A stretch of DNA of 15,525 bases. Origin: CAYUNA01 sp047629355. Its GTDB lineage: Bacteria; Bacteroidota; Bacteroidia; Chitinophagales; Saprospiraceae. Under the pieces are notes generated by a model. That model had not been told where the DNA came from. It worked only from the letters and a program-made list of their open reading frames with translations, and did no database searches. Numbering within the stretch: the first letter of the stretch is position 1; the number at the start of each line of letters is the position of its first letter. The position numbers were made by a program, and so were the translations under genes. Positions 1 through 6,790 of this stretch are shown here, in pieces. The DNA is taken from assembly GCA_047629355.1 (NCBI GenBank), contig JBLHWU010000158.1, forward strand, positions 1-15,525. Direction: 5' to 3'.

Positions 1-22
1 ACGGTTTTGCAAAACCGTTTTT
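1..22 (+). terminator. Terminator-like hairpin at window start
   Basis: A perfect 8-bp stem (ACGGTTTT/AAAACCGT, 2-nt spacer) runs directly into a short T run. It looks like the end of a transcription unit lying before the window. The stem is half A/T, so strength is uncertain, and the left side may be cut by the window edge. Confidence 0.5.
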
Positions 23-41
23 CTCCCTCAAACTCCCCTCC

Positions 42-77
42 CGCATTGCCGCAGGCAATGCGTATTGTTTTTTTTGA
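42..77 (+). terminator. Rho-independent terminator-like hairpin
   Basis: A perfect 9-bp stem, CGCATTGCC/GGCAATGCG with loop GCA (42-62), is followed by TATTG and an 8-T run. It probably ends a transcript entering from the left. A further imperfect stem-loop (76-89 with 94-107, 12 of 14 pairs, loop TTAT) follows immediately. Confidence 0.5.
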
Positions 78-288
78 AGCTCGAAAATCTTATGATTTTC
101 TCGCTTCTCATATTGACCCACACTTTTCACCGTAGAGGCAATAAATTAAATATTTTATGTTGCCCTTTTTTATTCTAAGAAATCCTGAAAAATGGACCAT
201 AATGCCAACGATGCTTAATTTTTTAAAATCTCTTAGAATGAAAAATGGCTAGCCTAAAACGTCCAATTTATTAATTGTAATTGCCTTA

Positions 289-447
289 GTAAAAACGATT
301 TAATAAGTTGGACCATAATGCGCCGTAATTTTTTCTTCTAAAGAATTCAAAAAATCGTTGCATAGCCTTCGTTACGGAACTATTTTTTGTGTTTTTTAGA
401 AGGGAAAAGGACAAGCATAATGGCCCAAGTTATTGAATCGTTTTTAC
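289..447. repeat. 159-bp imperfect palindromic element
   Basis: The outer 33 bases (289-321) match the reverse complement of 415-447 at 29 of 33 positions. Inner arms also pair: CTTCTAAA...CAAAAAAT near 335-357 with ATTTTTTG...TTAGAAG near 382-402. The centre is weakly palindromic too. The element could fold into one long hairpin, as MITE-like or REP-like intergenic repeats do. A partial copy of the arm lies at 192-204. No flanking target duplication was identified. Confidence 0.6.
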
Positions 448-500
448 TTAGCGAATTTTAAACTCATTTTTTCTCTTAAAAAATAACCCTGTTTCGAGTG

Positions 501-508
501 TATTTTTG
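501..508 (+). promoter_or_regulatory. Possible -7 promoter box for the MFS gene
   Basis: TATTTTTG fits the Bacteroidota -7 consensus TAnnTTTG. It lies about 180 bases before the MFS start, and no TTTG -33 box is seen at the usual spacing, so this is only a weak candidate. Confidence 0.25.
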
Positions 509-690
509 TCGTAACAAAAGTCACGTTCAACATTTTAAATCATTTTTTATTTTCAAAAATCTTACGGGGGCTTTCGCAGGCAGCGCGCAGGTGATTTTAT
601 TAGGAGCGATAAAATTTGCAATTTTCGCTGCTATAAAATCAAAAAAAAGGTTTTTTCCGATACTTATTTTATCTTTCCGTCCAAAACGAT

Positions 691-1875
691 ATGCCGCCTG
701 CAAAACACATTTTACCCATCATCGTTATCGCCCAATTTTGTTGCACTTCTCTATGGTTTGCAGGCAATGCGGTAATGGATAATTTGGTCAACGATTTTTC
801 TTTGTCGAGTGATGTTTTGGCACATTTGACTTCAGCGGTTCAATTTGGGTTCATTACAGGAACCTTGGTTTTTGCAGTGCTGACTTTAGCCGACCGATTT
901 TCGCCATCAAAGGTGTTTTTTTATAGTGCATTAGCGGGGGCACTTTTCAATTTAGGGACAATTTTTCCAAGCAATACTCTAGCAACATTGATTAGTTGGC
1001 GTTTTATGACGGGATTTTGCTTAGCAGGTATTTATCCAGTTGGGATGAAAATTGCCGCTGATTATTTTCAAAAAGGTCTCGGGAAATCACTCGGTTTTTT
1101 GGTGGGTGCATTGGTACTGGGAACGGCATTTCCCCATTTATTAAAAGCCTTCGCAACTGATTTGCCTTGGAAGAGTGTATTGATAGCTACTTCGTTGTTG
1201 GCAGTGACGGGAGGTGGATTGATTTTGTTATTCGTGCCAGATGGTCCATTTCGAAAAGCGGTACAGAAGCCAGATTTTACGGCGATTTTCAAGGTTTTTC
1301 AGAATAGGAATTTTCGGGCAGCAGCCTTTGGCTATTTCGGTCACATGTGGGAATTGTATGCGTTTTGGGCATTTGTACCGATTATGTTGATGAATAAAAT
1401 GGATGAGGACATTATCAATTTCAATGTGTCTATCTTATCGTTTTTTATCATTGGCTTGGGAAGTTTATCCTGTGTTTTTGGCGGCTACGTTTCTCTATGG
1501 TTTGGTGTTAAAAAAACGGCTTTTACAGCTCTGTTGTTATCGGGTTTTTGCTGCATGTTATCGCCTGTTGCTTTCCATGTTTTTAATGAAAATCTTTTTA
1601 TTGCTTTTCTAATATTTTGGGGCTTGGTAGTTATTATGGATTCGCCGTTATTTTCGACTTTGGTTGCCCAAAATGCTGTCGCTGAAAATAAAGGAACGGC
1701 ATTGACTATTGTGAATTGTATCGGTTTCTCCATTACGATTATTTCCATTCAATGGGTGAGTTATTTATTGGAAAATTGGGGAATGATAGATGCTTTTGTC
1801 GTTCTGGCGATTGGACCAATTTTAGGATTAATCGCATTTATTTCAAATAGAAAAAAAATGGTTGGTGATTGGTAA
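691..1875 (+). CDS. Major facilitator superfamily (MFS) transporter
   Basis: The 394-residue protein is hydrophobic throughout, with a pattern of about 12 membrane helices, matching the usual length of an MFS secondary transporter in the inner membrane. The N-terminus (LPIIVIAQFCCTSLWFAGNA, about residues 8-27) resembles the first helix of MFS carriers with a cyanate/nitrate-permease-like fold. Residues 104-119 (R104, G108, G113, P116) fit the helix-4 signature of the superfamily. A second set of helices begins near residue 200 after a cytoplasmic linker containing FRKAVQKPDF. Substrate cannot be read from the sequence. The ATG at 691 gives a helix start appropriate for the family; no Shine-Dalgarno site is visible. 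The gene stands alone, with non-coding repeats on both sides. Confidence 0.85.
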   Translation: MPPAKHILPIIVIAQFCCTSLWFAGNAVMDNLVNDFSLSSDVLAHLTSAVQFGFITGTLVFAVLTLADRFSPSKVFFYSALAGALFNLGTIFPSNTLATLISWRFMTGFCLAGIYPVGMKIAADYFQKGLGKSLGFLVGALVLGTAFPHLLKAFATDLPWKSVLIATSLLAVTGGGLILLFVPDGPFRKAVQKPDFTAIFKVFQNRNFRAAAFGYFGHMWELYAFWAFVPIMLMNKMDEDIINFNVSILSFFIIGLGSLSCVFGGYVSLWFGVKKTAFTALLLSGFCCMLSPVAFHVFNENLFIAFLIFWGLVVIMDSPLFSTLVAQNAVAENKGTALTIVNCIGFSITIISIQWVSYLLENWGMIDAFVVLAIGPILGLIAFISNRKKMVGDW

Positions 1876-1950
1876 TGATTTATCGAAGATAGTATCGTGT
1901 GACAAGAAAAATATTAATTGTCTTATCTGTGAAGCGGATGAATATGAAAA

Positions 1951-2043
1951 ATTAATATTCAATTCCCTTCAGGATTTTTTGAAACTTGCTTCTTTTCCAT
2001 GGATTTCATTCATGGTTATTAATATTCAATCCTTTCAGGATTA
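1951..2043. repeat. Two CRISPR-repeat-like units 67 bp apart
   Basis: ATTAATATTCAATTCCCTTC followed by AGGATT (1951-1976) recurs at 2018-2042 with one substitution and one deleted base. The first copy continues as TTTTTTGAAAC. This gives the pattern TTCAATnCCTTnAGGATT...GAAAC seen in many type I-B/III CRISPR repeats. The 67-bp period would allow a repeat of about 34 and a spacer of about 33. Only two units exist, the second is degraded at its 3' side, and no cas gene is in the window. It may equally be an unrelated intergenic repeat. Confidence 0.4.
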
Positions 2044-2048
2044 TCAAA

Positions 2049-2070
2049 ATTCAAGAAAATTTTCTTGAAT
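2049..2070. terminator. Perfect 22-bp palindrome, possible bidirectional terminator
   Basis: ATTCAAGAAAA (2049-2059) is followed directly by its exact reverse complement (2060-2070). It lies between the convergent MFS gene and methyltransferase gene. The stem is A/T rich and has no separate loop or long T run, so it may instead be a protein-binding palindrome. Confidence 0.35.
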
Positions 2071-2133
2071 CATAAAAATCATAGAATTAAGGGAATCGCT
2101 TATTATTTTTCTATTTCCTAAATCCTCACGCAC

Positions 2134-2934
2134 CTAATTCTTACGAACAACAAAGCCTTTTCCAACCGAATGTTTTGTGTTTTTAAACAAAAAATAATCA
2201 ATTTTAATAATCACGTCCGTAAAGATTCTTGCTAGGAAAGGCTCGCTGAGAGACGGTCGCAGCTTCATTATTTTTTCGGTCTCTCCAGAAATATTACCCG
2301 AATTCTCTTTAAAAATACTTTGAATAATACCCGTCCAATACATTTCTAAAAGTCCAATAAAGTAGCCACTGAGGTTTTTTTCTTTAATGACAGTCATGCC
2401 ATACTTCTCTGCCCATTTTTTAAATTCATCGCCATCTATTAAATATTCGTGTCCGAAAGCATACGCGCCTTGAGAAATTTTATTTTTTGAAAAATAACTT
2501 AAAAAACGATTAATTGGGTCGTAAGTAACGGGGAAATGAATTTGAGGAAAAGTTACAAATGCGACGCCGCCAGATTTCAAAACGCGCGCAATTTCTTCCG
2601 TCATGCGTTCAGGCTTACCGACGTGTTCCATCACATCAACGGACACGATGAGGTCGAAACTGTTGGTTTTAAAGCTTAAACCAAGGGCATTATCGACTTG
2701 GTAAGTCAAATTTGGTGTGCCTTCGTTGAGACTTCGAGCGAAGTTAACATCGTTTTCATTGATGTCGCAACCGATGAGCTTACCGCAGTTTTTGACAATC
2801 ATCGGGTCGTAGTCTCCTTCGCCCATACCGAGGTTAAGTGCCTTAGAAAAAGTTTTTTCTCCAAATTCTGCTAAATTTTCTTTAATAAAAAGATAGCGAT
2901 TGCGATACGTTGGGAAAAGCAGTTTGTAATTCAT
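2134..2934 (-). CDS. Class I SAM-dependent methyltransferase
   Basis: This 266-residue protein carries the Methyltransf_11-type Rossmann fold. Motif I is ALNLGMGEGD (residues 32-41) and the acidic residue ending beta-2 is D57 (IGCDIN). FDLIVSVDVMEHV (93-105) and RVLKSGG (117-123) complete the cofactor-binding half. The GMGEG loop stands where GxGxG is usual. Residues 130-266 are a variable, substrate-facing C-terminal part with aromatic and hydrophobic stretches (190-210, 235-250). The substrate cannot be assigned; small molecules, lipids or glycans are all possible for this family. The ATG at 2934 lies about 40 bases from a well-formed -7 promoter box. The gene stands alone and is convergent with the MFS gene. 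Confidence 0.85.
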   Translation of the reverse strand: MNYKLLFPTYRNRYLFIKENLAEFGEKTFSKALNLGMGEGDYDPMIVKNCGKLIGCDINENDVNFARSLNEGTPNLTYQVDNALGLSFKTNSFDLIVSVDVMEHVGKPERMTEEIARVLKSGGVAFVTFPQIHFPVTYDPINRFLSYFSKNKISQGAYAFGHEYLIDGDEFKKWAEKYGMTVIKEKNLSGYFIGLLEMYWTGIIQSIFKENSGNISGETEKIMKLRPSLSEPFLARIFTDVIIKIDYFLFKNTKHSVGKGFVVRKN

Positions 2935-2975
2935 AAAAAGCTGATTGTCAGTTTTTTAGCTGTATTTTAAAAGTG

Positions 2976-2983
2976 CAAATATA
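2976..2983 (-). promoter_or_regulatory. -7 promoter box for the methyltransferase gene
   Basis: Read on the minus strand this is TATATTTG, an exact match to TAnnTTTG. The implied transcript start leaves a leader of about 35 bases before the ATG at 2934. No TTTG -33 box is seen at the expected distance. Confidence 0.4.
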
Positions 2984-3070
2984 CAAAAAATAGCGATTCT
3001 TTCTACATATGTTAAAATAACTAAATTCTATTTGAAACTGATTTGTAACTCATCTGTAACTACGCCCTCC

Positions 3071-3078
3071 TACTTTTG
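3071..3078 (+). promoter_or_regulatory. -7 promoter box for the phasin-like genes
   Basis: TACTTTTG fits the Bacteroidota -7 consensus exactly and is followed by a leader of about 50-60 bases before the ATG at 3138. Two close copies of TGTAACT (3044-3062) lie upstream and could be regulator half-sites. The nearest TTTG (3042-3045) is 25 bases away, longer than the usual spacing. Confidence 0.5.
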
Positions 3079-3137
3079 CATCATCTTTTTAAATAAAGAC
3101 TTTTTAATTTAACAAAATAACTTTAAAAGCATAGAAA

Positions 3138-3977
3138 ATGGAATTCACTAACATTGATATTAAAAAAGGAGCAGACAACGTAAAAGGATTTGTAAAAGGA
3201 GCTAGCAAAACAGCTTTGAACACTTCTGATAAATTGGTTGAAGGGTCTTTGGAAGCAGCTGAAAAATGGCAGGAAGTAGCAGAGAAGGCATTGCAGACGG
3301 GCACGGTTATTTTTGGCAAACAACAAGATTTGGCATTGACGGTATTAGAAGGTGTGAAGCAGCAAGGTATGATGGGTGCGATGCGTTTGAAAAGCTTATT
3401 TTCTTTGAATGTTTCTGAACAATCTAAAGTTTCGTCTTTGCGTAAGAAAGAAGCGAAGGAAGTTGCAAAAATGACCAAGCAAACAATTGCAGAGGTAGAA
3501 GCGAAAATGGAAAAAGCGGAGCAAAAAGCTAAAAATACTATCGCTAAAGTTCTCAACAAATCGGCTAAGAAAGTTGATGAAACAGTAGCTAAAGTAGAGA
3601 AAGTAGCGGCTAAAAAAGCAGCAACTGCCAAAGCAACGGTAAAGAAAGAGATTGCAAACGTGGAGAAAAAAGCAGCGGCAGTAGCCAAAGCAGTGACTAA
3701 AAAACCAGTCGCTAAGAAAACCGTTAAAAAAACAGCTCCTGCGGTATCCGCTAAGAAAGTAGTGACTATTAAAGGTACTGATGGGAAAGAGGATTTGAAA
3801 ACAATCAACGGTGTTGGTCCAAAAATGGAATCTGTATTGAATAGCTTGGGCATCATCACTTTTGCAGATTTGGCGAAAGCAGATGCGAAGAAATTAGAAG
3901 CAGATTTGATAGCAGTAAATGCAAGATACGCGATGTTTGAGACTTCTGAGTGGGTGAAAATAGCATCGGCTAAATAA
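3138..3977 (+). CDS. Phasin-like protein with H1-like tail and HhH domain
   Basis: Three parts are visible in 279 residues. Residues 4-89 form an amphipathic helical module that aligns without gaps to residues 110-195 of the next gene's product. Over residues 29-89 I count 28 identities in 61 positions, including a shared EKW...VAEKA core. Residues 100-210 are Lys/Ala-rich, with KKA, AKK and VEK repeats, resembling histone H1-like tails. Residues 219-279 (DLKTINGVGPKMESVLNSLG onward) form a helix-hairpin-helix domain of the non-specific DNA-binding type. The phasin-plus-basic-tail layout recalls Pseudomonas PhaF, which ties polyester granules to the nucleoid. That role is inference, since no PHA synthase is visible. 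The basic tail and HhH both suggest DNA binding. The ATG at 3138 starts the conserved module. An AlgP-like nucleoid protein is an alternative. Confidence 0.75.
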   Translation: MEFTNIDIKKGADNVKGFVKGASKTALNTSDKLVEGSLEAAEKWQEVAEKALQTGTVIFGKQQDLALTVLEGVKQQGMMGAMRLKSLFSLNVSEQSKVSSLRKKEAKEVAKMTKQTIAEVEAKMEKAEQKAKNTIAKVLNKSAKKVDETVAKVEKVAAKKAATAKATVKKEIANVEKKAAAVAKAVTKKPVAKKTVKKTAPAVSAKKVVTIKGTDGKEDLKTINGVGPKMESVLNSLGIITFADLAKADAKKLEADLIAVNARYAMFETSEWVKIASAK

Positions 3978-4049
3978 TTAAAAACCAATTATTTGACCCC
4001 GAAAAAACCATTTTCAAATTTACATTAATCAATTTTTAATAAAGAAATC

Positions 4050-4643
4050 ATGGTAACTAAGAAAGCAACAGCAAAGAAAGTAGAGGCAACGACAGTCAAT
4101 ACAATCAAACAATCAGCTACGGCAACGAACAAGAACGTTCAGGCAACGGCAGATGTAGTGGTGAAAGAAATGGTAGAAAATGCTACTGTTGTGAAAAACA
4201 TAGCAGAGAAAGCAGCGAAAGAATTAACGAAGAAAGTTGATTTTAAAGATACAACGAAGCAGTTGAAATCTACCGCAAAAACTGTGAATACTCAGGTACG
4301 AGAAGTAGCGGATGTGATGATGAAAAACAGTAAGCAAGTGACTGAAACTGCTGTAAAAGTAGCGAAAGAGGCAATCACTCAAATCGACTTAGAAAAGAGC
4401 ATGAAAACGGTGGCAACGACTGCTAAAAAAGTGAATGAATATACTTTGAAAACAGCTGACCAAGTAGTGGACGGCGCGTTGGAAAACACTGAAAAGTGGG
4501 GCAAAGTAGCAGAGAAAGCAATTAACGGTAGCTTGAAATTGGCGGAGAAAAATCAGGAAATGGTTTTTACGACATTGGAGACCGTGAAGACGCAAGTGAT
4601 GAGTAGCGCAGTACGATTTAGCCGTTTGTTTTCTAAAAATTAA
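4050..4643 (+). CDS. Phasin-like helical protein, paralogue of the upstream gene
   Basis: This 197-residue protein is almost entirely predicted helix, rich in Lys, Ala, Thr and Val. Residues 110-195 match residues 4-89 of the upstream product at a constant offset of 106, ending in the shared pattern R-x-x-x-LFS. Residues 63-88 also resemble residues 112-137 at an offset of 49 (shared D, K, TAK, VN, AD), so the protein contains an internal duplication. It lacks the basic tail and HhH domain of its neighbour, as the short phasin PhaI relates to PhaF. The 72-bp gap from the upstream gene and the shared terminator at 4689 suggest co-transcription. Binding to a storage granule or lipid surface is inferred only. 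The ATG at 4050 follows an A-rich leader. Confidence 0.75.
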   Translation: MVTKKATAKKVEATTVNTIKQSATATNKNVQATADVVVKEMVENATVVKNIAEKAAKELTKKVDFKDTTKQLKSTAKTVNTQVREVADVMMKNSKQVTETAVKVAKEAITQIDLEKSMKTVATTAKKVNEYTLKTADQVVDGALENTEKWGKVAEKAINGSLKLAEKNQEMVFTTLETVKTQVMSSAVRFSRLFSKN

Positions 4644-4688
4644 GAAGACTTAGGACTTTAGACACTCTCTTAGATTTTATAAAATACG

Positions 4689-4724
4689 AGCTGAGACTTC
4701 TCTTTTGGAAGCCTCAGCTTTTTT
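4689..4724 (+). terminator. Rho-independent terminator after the phasin-like pair
   Basis: A 12-bp stem (4689-4700 with 4708-4719, one A-C mismatch) and a 7-base loop are followed by a T run to 4724. It closes the phasin-like unit and separates it from the hydrolase gene 48 bases further on. Confidence 0.8.
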
Positions 4725-4771
4725 GCATTTTAAAAAAAATCTTTATTTTGTCCAAAAAAAATCAAACGGTC

Positions 4772-5518
4772 ATGGAAGAAACTGAAAATTCGGTACAAAA
4801 AATTAAACGACCTTCTCTGTTATTATACGCTTCTGAAGTTGTTCGTGCGATGGGAGAGCGATATGATTTGCGGCAATTTAACGAGCATTTTAAGCCTGAG
4901 AAGATGGGAGATGGACATCCAATTTTGGTGATTCCTGGTTTTATGGCAGGTGGGAAATCAACGAAACCGCTGCGGCATTTTTTGCGGCAAGTGGGATATC
5001 ATGTGTACGATTGGGGTTTGGGTCGAAACTTGGGTCATCTAAAAAATTTGGATGAGTTGTTAGAGAAAATGGAAAAAATTCACAACAAACACAACCAAAA
5101 AGTAACCTTGATTGGCTGGAGTTTGGGCGGTGTTTTTGCACGGCATTTGGTGCATCAACGACCAGAATGGGTTCGGCAAATTATTACGTTAGGTTCGCCT
5201 TTTTCTAATTTAAAAGCGCCAAATAACGCATCTTGGTTATACGATTTAATTCATCGGGATGCGCCGATTAGCACACTGGACCAAGAGTGGTTAGATACCT
5301 TACCGAAGCCTTTGAACGTGCCTTCAACGGCGATTTATTCTAAGCGGGACGGGATTGTTCCTTGGGAAGCCTGTATGGAATTAGAGGAGGGAAATCTTGC
5401 TCAGAATATTGAAATTAATGGTAGTCATATCGGATTGGGTGTAAATCCGGAGGTTTACAAGATCATCTTTGATAGGTTGCAATATTCGGAGGAGAATTGG
5501 TGTCCGTGGAGTGCCTAA
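4772..5518 (+). CDS. Alpha/beta-hydrolase, lipase/esterase-like
   Basis: The 248-residue protein has the full serine-hydrolase triad layout. The nucleophile elbow is GWSLGG with S117, the acid is D193 (SKRDGIVPW), and the base is H219 (NGSHIGLG). The oxyanion region HPILVIPGFMAG (49-60) and the segment VYDWGLGRNLG (78-88) resemble bacterial triacylglycerol lipase-like esterases. The Ser elbow argues against a PHA synthase, which uses Cys. No signal peptide is seen, so it is probably cytoplasmic, and the substrate is unknown. I chose the ATG at 4772; an in-frame TTG at 4748 would add eight residues of low complexity. A strong terminator lies upstream, so it probably has its own promoter although it sits beside the phasin-like genes. 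Confidence 0.85.
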   Translation: MEETENSVQKIKRPSLLLYASEVVRAMGERYDLRQFNEHFKPEKMGDGHPILVIPGFMAGGKSTKPLRHFLRQVGYHVYDWGLGRNLGHLKNLDELLEKMEKIHNKHNQKVTLIGWSLGGVFARHLVHQRPEWVRQIITLGSPFSNLKAPNNASWLYDLIHRDAPISTLDQEWLDTLPKPLNVPSTAIYSKRDGIVPWEACMELEEGNLAQNIEINGSHIGLGVNPEVYKIIFDRLQYSEENWCPWSA

Positions 5519-5585
5519 CCCAAGCGGCAGGTTACGCTCACTTCTTGCGTTTTCTTTCTGTTGGAACTGAACTATAAAATAAGGA

Positions 5586-5797
5586 CTTAGTAACGGTAAA
5601 ATAATAAGTCCGCCATCTGGCAATATTTATTTTGGTCTTTTTCTCCACTTCGGTCGAAATGACAAAAGATGTTTACTTTTTAAATAGGAGTTATCCCTAC
5701 ATAATAGCCTGCCCGTATGGGACTGTTTCAAAAGTGGAAAATAAGGGCAAAAGAAATACTTGATAGATGGCGGAGTTATTTTTTTACTGTTACTTAA
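5586..5797. repeat. 212-bp imperfect palindrome, MITE-like
   Basis: The first about 45 bases (5586-5630) match the reverse complement of 5752-5797 closely, sharing the core CCGCCATCT and flanking GTAAC...GTAAAA...ATAA. Weaker similarity continues inward for about 30 more bases. The element fills most of the 315-bp space between the convergent hydrolase and DsbA genes, and nothing else is seen there. Part of its inner arm (AAAAGTGGAAAATAAGGG, near 5731) resembles repeats at 8895-8915. Confidence 0.6.
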
Positions 5798-5805
5798 TGT
5801 TACAA

Positions 5806-5840
5806 AACGTAAGCGGTGGGGGTACCCCACCGCTTACGTT
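5806..5840 (-). terminator. Terminator overlapping the DsbA stop codon
   Basis: A perfect 16-bp G/C-rich stem (5806-5821 with 5825-5840) has a 3-base loop. On the minus strand it is followed by TTTTG. The stop codon of the DsbA gene (5834-5836) lies inside the stem, so the last codon and the terminator share bases. Confidence 0.75.
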
Positions 5841-6466
5841 CGCATTTGAATTTCTGCCGCCCGCCTGATATACTTTTCCCAAACATCAGCCGACTGCAAA
5901 CCTGGAACAACAAATTTTCCATCCAATCTCAAGGTCGGAACAATCGTAATAAATTCTTCTTTATGTTGTTTTAGTTTTTCTAAAACAGCTGATTCTCCAA
6001 TTTTTGTAAGTAAGAATTCACTCAAAATACTTTTTGGAATATCTGCCAATTGTCCTTTTTTTAAAAGATAATCTAAGTCTTCAATATCTTGTCCAAGTTC
6101 AAAATAATCATGAAAAATCTGTTTAGCTAAGGTCCATTTTTTTGAATTATCCGCTGCTAAACTCACCAGTCGATGTGCTTTAAAACTACGTGGAACCCGT
6201 TCAATATTTTTATAATTAATTTCAATATTTTCCAAGGCTGCTTCTGCCCGCAAAGCTTTGCCCATACCGGGTTTTATTTTTTTGGCAAAAGCAGATTTTG
6301 GCGTTCCACCTTTGGGAATCTGAGAGTACAGTTGATAGGGGCTTGTGAGAATATCCAGTTGAATTTCTGCCGCCAAAATCGTTTGAATGCGTTCCAAGCG
6401 GACCTTACCGATGTAGCACCACGGGCAAATGAAATCGGAAATGAACTCGATGTGTACAGTTGTCAA
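5834..6466 (-). CDS. FrnE-type DsbA-family thiol oxidoreductase
   Basis: The protein is 210 residues from the chosen start. A thioredoxin-fold strand, VHIEFISDF, leads into the active site CPWC (C14 and C17). A helical insertion follows (about 55-165), and then IVPTLRLDGKFVVPG (176-189), whose P177 is the expected cis-proline. This is the layout of the cytoplasmic FrnE subfamily of DsbA-like proteins, linked in other bacteria to disulfide handling under oxidative stress. No signal peptide is present. The longest frame starts with TTG at 6502, but that codon lies inside a -7 promoter box (6500-6507). I therefore prefer the in-frame TTG at 6466, which places the strand beta-1 at the N-terminus as in the family. 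It stands alone and converges on the hydrolase gene. Confidence 0.85.
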   Translation of the reverse strand: MTTVHIEFISDFICPWCYIGKVRLERIQTILAAEIQLDILTSPYQLYSQIPKGGTPKSAFAKKIKPGMGKALRAEAALENIEINYKNIERVPRSFKAHRLVSLAADNSKKWTLAKQIFHDYFELGQDIEDLDYLLKKGQLADIPKSILSEFLLTKIGESAVLEKLKQHKEEFITIVPTLRLDGKFVVPGLQSADVWEKYIRRAAEIQMRT

Positions 6467-6499
6467 AATTACAGGATTAGTTGTTGAAATTGAGTAGGA

Positions 6500-6507
6500 C
6501 AAAAGTA
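6500..6507 (-). promoter_or_regulatory. -7 promoter box for the DsbA-family gene
   Basis: Minus-strand TACTTTTG matches TAnnTTTG exactly. A second copy of TAGCTACTTTT lies about 21 bases upstream (near 6530). The box overlaps the longest possible start codon of the gene and so decides for a downstream start. Confidence 0.45.
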
Positions 6508-6650
6508 GCTAAAAAAAGGTAAAAGTAGCTAGAACCAGTTTTCTCTCTTGAAAAGTATAAGGGAAAAATATTCAATAATTTGAGACTTTGTATTTGTCTT
6601 GTTTTCTTGTGAAAAACATAAAAAATAGTTTCATAATGAGGGTCAGGAAT

Positions 6651-6790
6651 GAGAAATAAATAAATCTTTATTCTTGACAGGATATTTTGTCCTCATTTTT
6701 TTGATATAAAAATATCAATATTTATACGGTTTTAAAAGCCCGAACTGAGAAAAAATCTCTCTGTCAAGAATAAAGATTTATTTAATTCTC
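6651..6790. repeat. Inverted-repeat element with 30-bp arms
   Basis: Arms 6651-6680 and 6761-6790 are reverse complements with one mismatch; 24 bases (6657-6680 with 6761-6784) are perfect. The 80-bp interior contains a further small inverted pair (GATATTTTGTCCTC..., TTGATATAAAAATATCAA). A diverged copy of the left arm, in inverted orientation, is found at 8904-8957. Confidence 0.65.

Larger units (their letters stand above)
108..690. other. Non-coding stretch with palindromic elements
   Basis: No open frame here has coding character. The stretch holds an inverted repeat (ATTCTAAGAAAT at 174-185 against 229-240), a larger palindromic element (289-447), and two direct copies of TGGACCATAATGC (192-204 and 309-321). 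The only promoter-like motif seen is at 501-508. Confidence 0.6.

Noticed and set aside
498..782. 94-codon plus-strand frame before the MFS gene
   Set aside because: It overlaps the MFS start in another frame, begins in A/T-rich spacer, and has no domain-like sequence.
1862..2068. 68-codon plus-strand frame overlapping the MFS stop
   Set aside because: It consists largely of the repeated CRISPR-like units and a palindrome and has no protein features.
3104..3988. 294-codon open frame on the minus strand
   Set aside because: It is the antisense of the Lys/Ala-rich phasin-like gene; codons such as AAA, GCA and GTA give Phe, Cys and Tyr-type sense codons in reverse, producing a long meaningless hydrophobic frame.
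4748..4771. TTG start for the alpha/beta hydrolase
   Set aside because: It adds eight polar residues of low complexity and has no ribosome-binding support; the in-frame ATG at 4772 is preferred.
4772..5518. PHA synthase or depolymerase identity for the hydrolase
   Set aside because: The nucleophile is Ser in GWSLGG rather than the synthase Cys, and the protein is much shorter than PhaC; lipase-like motifs fit better.
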